From Chlamydiota bacterium (GTDB taxonomy: Bacteria; Chlamydiota; Chlamydiia; Chlamydiales; Rhabdochlamydiaceae), in assembly GCA_016866585.1 (NCBI GenBank), contig VGMB01000034.1:1-11037 (forward strand): a DNA stretch of 11,037 nt, given 5' to 3'. Position 1 is the stretch's first letter. The number at the start of each line of letters is the position of its first letter. Positions 8,474-11,037 of the stretch are shown here, one piece after another. The notes below the pieces were generated by a model that ran no database searches, was not told the DNA's origin, and saw only the letters and a list, made by a program, of their open reading frames with translations. The position numbers and the translations under genes were made by a program.

Positions 8474-8503
8474 ATAAAACTACCATGAGTACCATACTGA
8501 CAA
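8474..8503 (-). promoter_or_regulatory. Weak candidate promoter for kinase C
   Basis: On the minus strand TTGTCA (8498-8503) is followed after 18 nt by TTTTAT (8474-8479), a 5/6 and 4/6 match to sigma-70-type boxes. It lies in the 195-nt gap between B and C, where an extra promoter would be useful. In DNA this AT-rich, such matches are common by chance. Confidence 0.22.
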
Positions 8504-8533
8504 ACTTAAAAATTGATTGCCAGCATGGGTTCC

Positions 8534-9937
8534 TTATATTTGTTCAGATATCTTGGCAAAAAAAGGATGTAGTTTAGCGATTTTAGCTAATGTCCTTTCT
8601 GATGGATTCCAGCATAAAATTGAAGTAAGCATTTGTTTAAACAACTCAACACATATATGTTCATGAGCACTAGGTTCTGAAGAGGAAATTTGGGAACTTC
8701 CTTTAAAAACAATATTTCTGTCTAGATGAGCTGGTAGCAGAGGAGCTTTCTCTCCTAGATCCGAGTGATTATCCGGAATACAGTACTGTATATAACTTAT
8801 TGGAATAGGAATATCTTTAATTTTATTAAAATATTCACAAGACAAAGGACCAATTAGACTGTGAATATCCTTCATTAAATCCAGCTCCGTTTCGGAATGA
8901 AACAGACGACTCTTGGCTTGATAACCATAAATAACACACGCTGCACTCCACATATCAACAGCAGTAGTTAGAACAAATCCCAAAATCACCTCTGGGGGCC
9001 TATACCACCTAGTAACAAGATAATCTCGATCTGTATTTTCATAAGGAGAATCTTTACTCGCTCCAAAATCACCAAGCCTTATTTTCAAGGGATCAAGAAC
9101 CTCAACAAAAATATTTTCAGGCTTAACATCACAATGAATGATAGGAGGAGTAAATTCTTGAAGAAAAGATAACGCTGAAAATAATTGGCCTGCCAGCAAC
9201 GATGTTCTTCGTAAATCTGTATGAGATATTCTCGATTCAACTCTAAGGTCACTTATATATTTAGGAAATATAAGGTAGGAACTTTTCCCTTCTTTATATT
9301 CACCTAATAAACTTACAATAAACCCATTCTCTGATCCATGACTACTTAAGTGTTTTAGTAAGGAACCCTCATGTTCAATAGTTTTTATTCCGGATTTAGA
9401 TTTAGAATTATTAACTTTTACTGCAAAAACAACTTGAGAGGCCTTAAAATTTGCGCAACTTTCTTGCGCTTCAAAGACAGAACCAAAGGTACCCTGCCCC
9501 AAAACTTGTCCTAGAGATAGTATCTTATCCCTAAACTGTATAGAAATAGTCTTCTTTTTAGACTCATAGTTGCCGAACCTACTCTTTTTTTTAGTAAGTT
9601 TTACTTCGTTATGAGTAGTTTCACCATCAACAGAATCATTAGTTACCGGATGCTCTTGAGTAGGCTTTTTTTTTCTTTTGGTTCCACATCCATCTTGTTC
9701 TTGATCATCTTTGATAACAAAAGCCTGTGTACTACAAGATAATTCGTTGGCTACAATGATCTCTTTATTTATTGAAGTTATTGAAGAAATACCAAGTTGA
9801 TTAGTTTTCGAAGTCAATTCATTAAAATAAGGAATGACTTGGTGATAACCGGCTCCAGATACTTGATCTGGAGCTAGTTTTGTATTAATTATCGAGATTT
9901 TAAGATCACTCGATAAACCCGAAATAGGTAAAGACAT
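8534..9937 (-). CDS. Eukaryotic-like CMGC-type protein kinase (kinase B)
   Basis: The protein has 467 residues and is a paralogue of kinase C: every motif has the same residue number. The N-terminal 140 residues are polar, with basic clusters including KRKKK (87-91) and KLTKKKSR (113-120). Kinase motifs: GQGTFGSV (147-154), Lys174, Glu190 in IEHEGS, HCDVKPEN (268-275), DFG (290-292), Tyr306 in DYLVTRWYRPPEVILG, the CMGC-insert-like LIGPLSCEYF, and a C-terminal HPFF. The catalytic residues are intact, so activity is expected. One oddity is SAACVIYGY after AVDMW, where C and A keep the usual S-x-G-C-x-x-x-E pattern. A Ser-rich segment (ISSSEPS) sits near 417-423. The start is the ATG at 9937, 5 nt after AGGAG; an upstream in-frame GTG at 9952 would translate the ribosome site itself. 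Kinase A ends 33 nt upstream, so A and B are probably one operon. Closest group by eye is DYRK/HIPK/MAPK-like; substrate is unknown. Confidence 0.9.
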   Translation of the reverse strand: MSLPISGLSSDLKISIINTKLAPDQVSGAGYHQVIPYFNELTSKTNQLGISSITSINKEIIVANELSCSTQAFVIKDDQEQDGCGTKRKKKPTQEHPVTNDSVDGETTHNEVKLTKKKSRFGNYESKKKTISIQFRDKILSLGQVLGQGTFGSVFEAQESCANFKASQVVFAVKVNNSKSKSGIKTIEHEGSLLKHLSSHGSENGFIVSLLGEYKEGKSSYLIFPKYISDLRVESRISHTDLRRTSLLAGQLFSALSFLQEFTPPIIHCDVKPENIFVEVLDPLKIRLGDFGASKDSPYENTDRDYLVTRWYRPPEVILGFVLTTAVDMWSAACVIYGYQAKSRLFHSETELDLMKDIHSLIGPLSCEYFNKIKDIPIPISYIQYCIPDNHSDLGEKAPLLPAHLDRNIVFKGSSQISSSEPSAHEHICVELFKQMLTSILCWNPSERTLAKIAKLHPFFAKISEQI

Positions 9938-10051
9938 GATCGCTCCTAACACTCATTGTATTCCCGTTAATTAAGGAATAGCTAGAAAAGGATGCATGAG
10001 AGCTTGACTTGGTGTCAATCTTTCTTCAGGTGACCAGGTAAAAATATTTTT
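9938..10051 (-). repeat. First copy of the A-tail plus spacer block
   Basis: The last 27 codons of kinase A and the 33-nt A-B spacer. The degraded second copy is at 8339-8450. Kinases B and C, which follow each copy, extend the duplicated unit. Confidence 0.83.
9943..9947 (-). promoter_or_regulatory. Shine-Dalgarno site of kinase B
   Basis: AGGAG on the minus strand, 5 nt before the ATG at 9937, inside the A-B spacer. It sets the kinase B start and is conserved at kinase C. Confidence 0.85.
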
Positions 10052-11037
10052 TAGAAATTCCCTGAAATCAGAACCAGAAGAATCATCCTCTGACGAAGAA
10101 CTTCCTGAAGAATTCTTAGGAAAAAAATGGTCAAATTTCTGTTTAGACAACAAAAGATGATTTAACTTTTTTTCATCAAAAGTAAAATGGTATTGATTAT
10201 CTATCAAAACGACGGGGAGTTTCGTTCTTATCTGTACAGGAATAGATTCAAAAAAACTTATAGGAATAGGCCCGATTAATCCAGCATGTAGATAAAACAT
10301 GTGCTTATTAAAGTCTCCAGCAAACAAATAATTCCTTGAGTGTGTCTCAAATAACGTGCACCCAACTCCCCACATATCTACTGGAGGTCCATATGGGCAT
10401 CCTAAAACAATTTCAGGAGGACGATACCATCTGGTTACAATATAGTCAGACTCTTGATTTTGTTTATTTCCCTCTTCACAACAGCCAAAATCGCTGAGCC
10501 TAATTTTTAGAGGGGATATGCTTTCTACCATTATGTTGGCAGGCGTGACATCGCAATGGATTACTGGAGGGTTCATAGAAGAAAGCACATCCAGCGCCTG
10601 AAACAATTGTCTAGCTAGCGTTTTAATATTTAAAATATCTGCAAATAATAATTTATTTCGTATTATTAAGTCTTTTAGATCTGTGCTGTACATAGGCATT
10701 ATCATAAAATGAAAATTAGGACCAAGATCATCACTAAATAGACACTCTGCTATAAAAGATTCCTTCCCACTATCGGCAACATAATCTGATATTTTTCGTA
10801 GAGCTTGTGCTTCTCTTTCAATAGAAGATTTTAAATATTGATTTTCTTCAGATTTATGCTCGAATTGATTTATTTTCATAGCAACATTTCTTTGATCCGT
10901 TGAATCTCTTGGAGTAAAAGAAACTGAAAAAACATTAGCAAAATTACCCATTCCAATTTGATTTCTTATATGTAATCTTCCTCTTTGATGATCGATAATT
11001 TGAGGAATAGACCCTGGCTTAAAAGTAAACTTTCTTT
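9971..11037 (-). CDS. Eukaryotic-like CMGC-type protein kinase (kinase A), 5' end outside window
   Basis: The frame stays open to the right edge, giving 354 visible residues; the ATG at 10951 is inside the glycine loop (IGMGNFANV, visible residues 27-35) and cannot be the start. Other motifs, in visible numbering: Lys54 in VAMKI, Glu75 in IEREAQ, HCDVTPAN (160-167), DFG (182-184), DYIVTRWYRPPEIVLG, VDMWGVGC, LIGPIPISFF, and a C-terminal RLTPSQALMHPFL. These mark a CMGC-like kinase related to B and C, most clearly over IHCDVxPxNI and LKIRLxDFG, but more distant. The catalytic-loop lysine is Thr164 (codon ACG, 10544-10546), an unusual loss in a Ser/Thr kinase; the catalytic Asp, Asn and DFG Asp remain. 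A Ser/acidic tract (SSGSSSSEDDSSGSD) precedes the last helix. About 28 residues precede the loop before the window ends, so whether it has the long basic N-terminus of B and C is unknown. It may be a weakly active or regulatory kinase. Confidence 0.88.
   Translation of the reverse strand, partial: RKFTFKPGSIPQIIDHQRGRLHIRNQIGMGNFANVFSVSFTPRDSTDQRNVAMKINQFEHKSEENQYLKSSIEREAQALRKISDYVADSGKESFIAECLFSDDLGPNFHFMIMPMYSTDLKDLIIRNKLLFADILNIKTLARQLFQALDVLSSMNPPVIHCDVTPANIMVESISPLKIRLSDFGCCEEGNKQNQESDYIVTRWYRPPEIVLGCPYGPPVDMWGVGCTLFETHSRNYLFAGDFNKHMFYLHAGLIGPIPISFFESIPVQIRTKLPVVLIDNQYHFTFDEKKLNHLLLSKQKFDHFFPKNSSGSSSSEDDSSGSDFREFLKNIFTWSPEERLTPSQALMHPFLAIP

Noticed and set aside
8451..8533. Further kinase relic or intrinsic terminator between kinase B and the relic
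   Set aside because: The frame continues open on the minus strand, but the residues (for example VSMVLMVVLFTVFF) do not align with kinase A. A T9 run is present (8459-8467), but the only nearby stem is about 5 bp with a long loop.
1..11037. tRNA, rRNA, CRISPR array, transposase or riboswitch
   Set aside because: None seen by eye on either strand.

Overview
The window looks like part of a chromosome from a chlamydia-like bacterium (Chlamydiota, probably in or near the Chlamydiaceae). The evidence is an AT-rich sequence carrying a PknD-type Ser/Thr kinase, with its kinase domain plus a long unique C-terminal part, followed on the same strand by valS. As I recall, pknD and valS are neighbours in Chlamydia. 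Both proteins resemble their Chlamydia counterparts but look well diverged from them. No database search was possible, so the taxon is an inference.

Layout, left to right. Positions 1-422 (+) hold the 3' end of a gene whose protein tail looks like the C-terminal beta-domain of a GH13 alpha-amylase-family enzyme; it ends in a perfect 20-bp hairpin terminator (424-470). Positions 569-6839 (+) are the housekeeping block: pknD, a Nudix hydrolase whose start overlaps the pknD stop by 8 nt, and valS. A short hairpin (6848-6874) separates valS from a convergent block on the minus strand.

The minus-strand block (6884-11037, running off the right edge) is the notable part. It holds three kinases that look eukaryotic (CMGC group, with DYRK/HIPK-like and MAPK-like signatures) and the relic of a fourth. 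In transcription order these are kinase A (9971->11037, 5' end outside the window), kinase B (8534-9937), a 27-codon relic of an A-type kinase C-terminus with an internal stop (8370-8450), and kinase C (6884-8338). B and C are close paralogues with the same residue numbering at every catalytic motif. The relic stops 31 nt before the C start, just as A stops 33 nt before the B start, and the two spacers are similar in sequence. The simplest history is that a two-gene A-B unit was duplicated in tandem and the second A copy was then mostly deleted.

How the genes may work together: pknD and the Nudix gene are probably co-transcribed and translationally coupled, with valS following. The kinase cluster has no visible functional link to them. 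CMGC-like kinases in an intracellular bacterium, with basic N-terminal extensions in B and C, suggest proteins delivered to the host cell, but the sequence alone does not show secretion.
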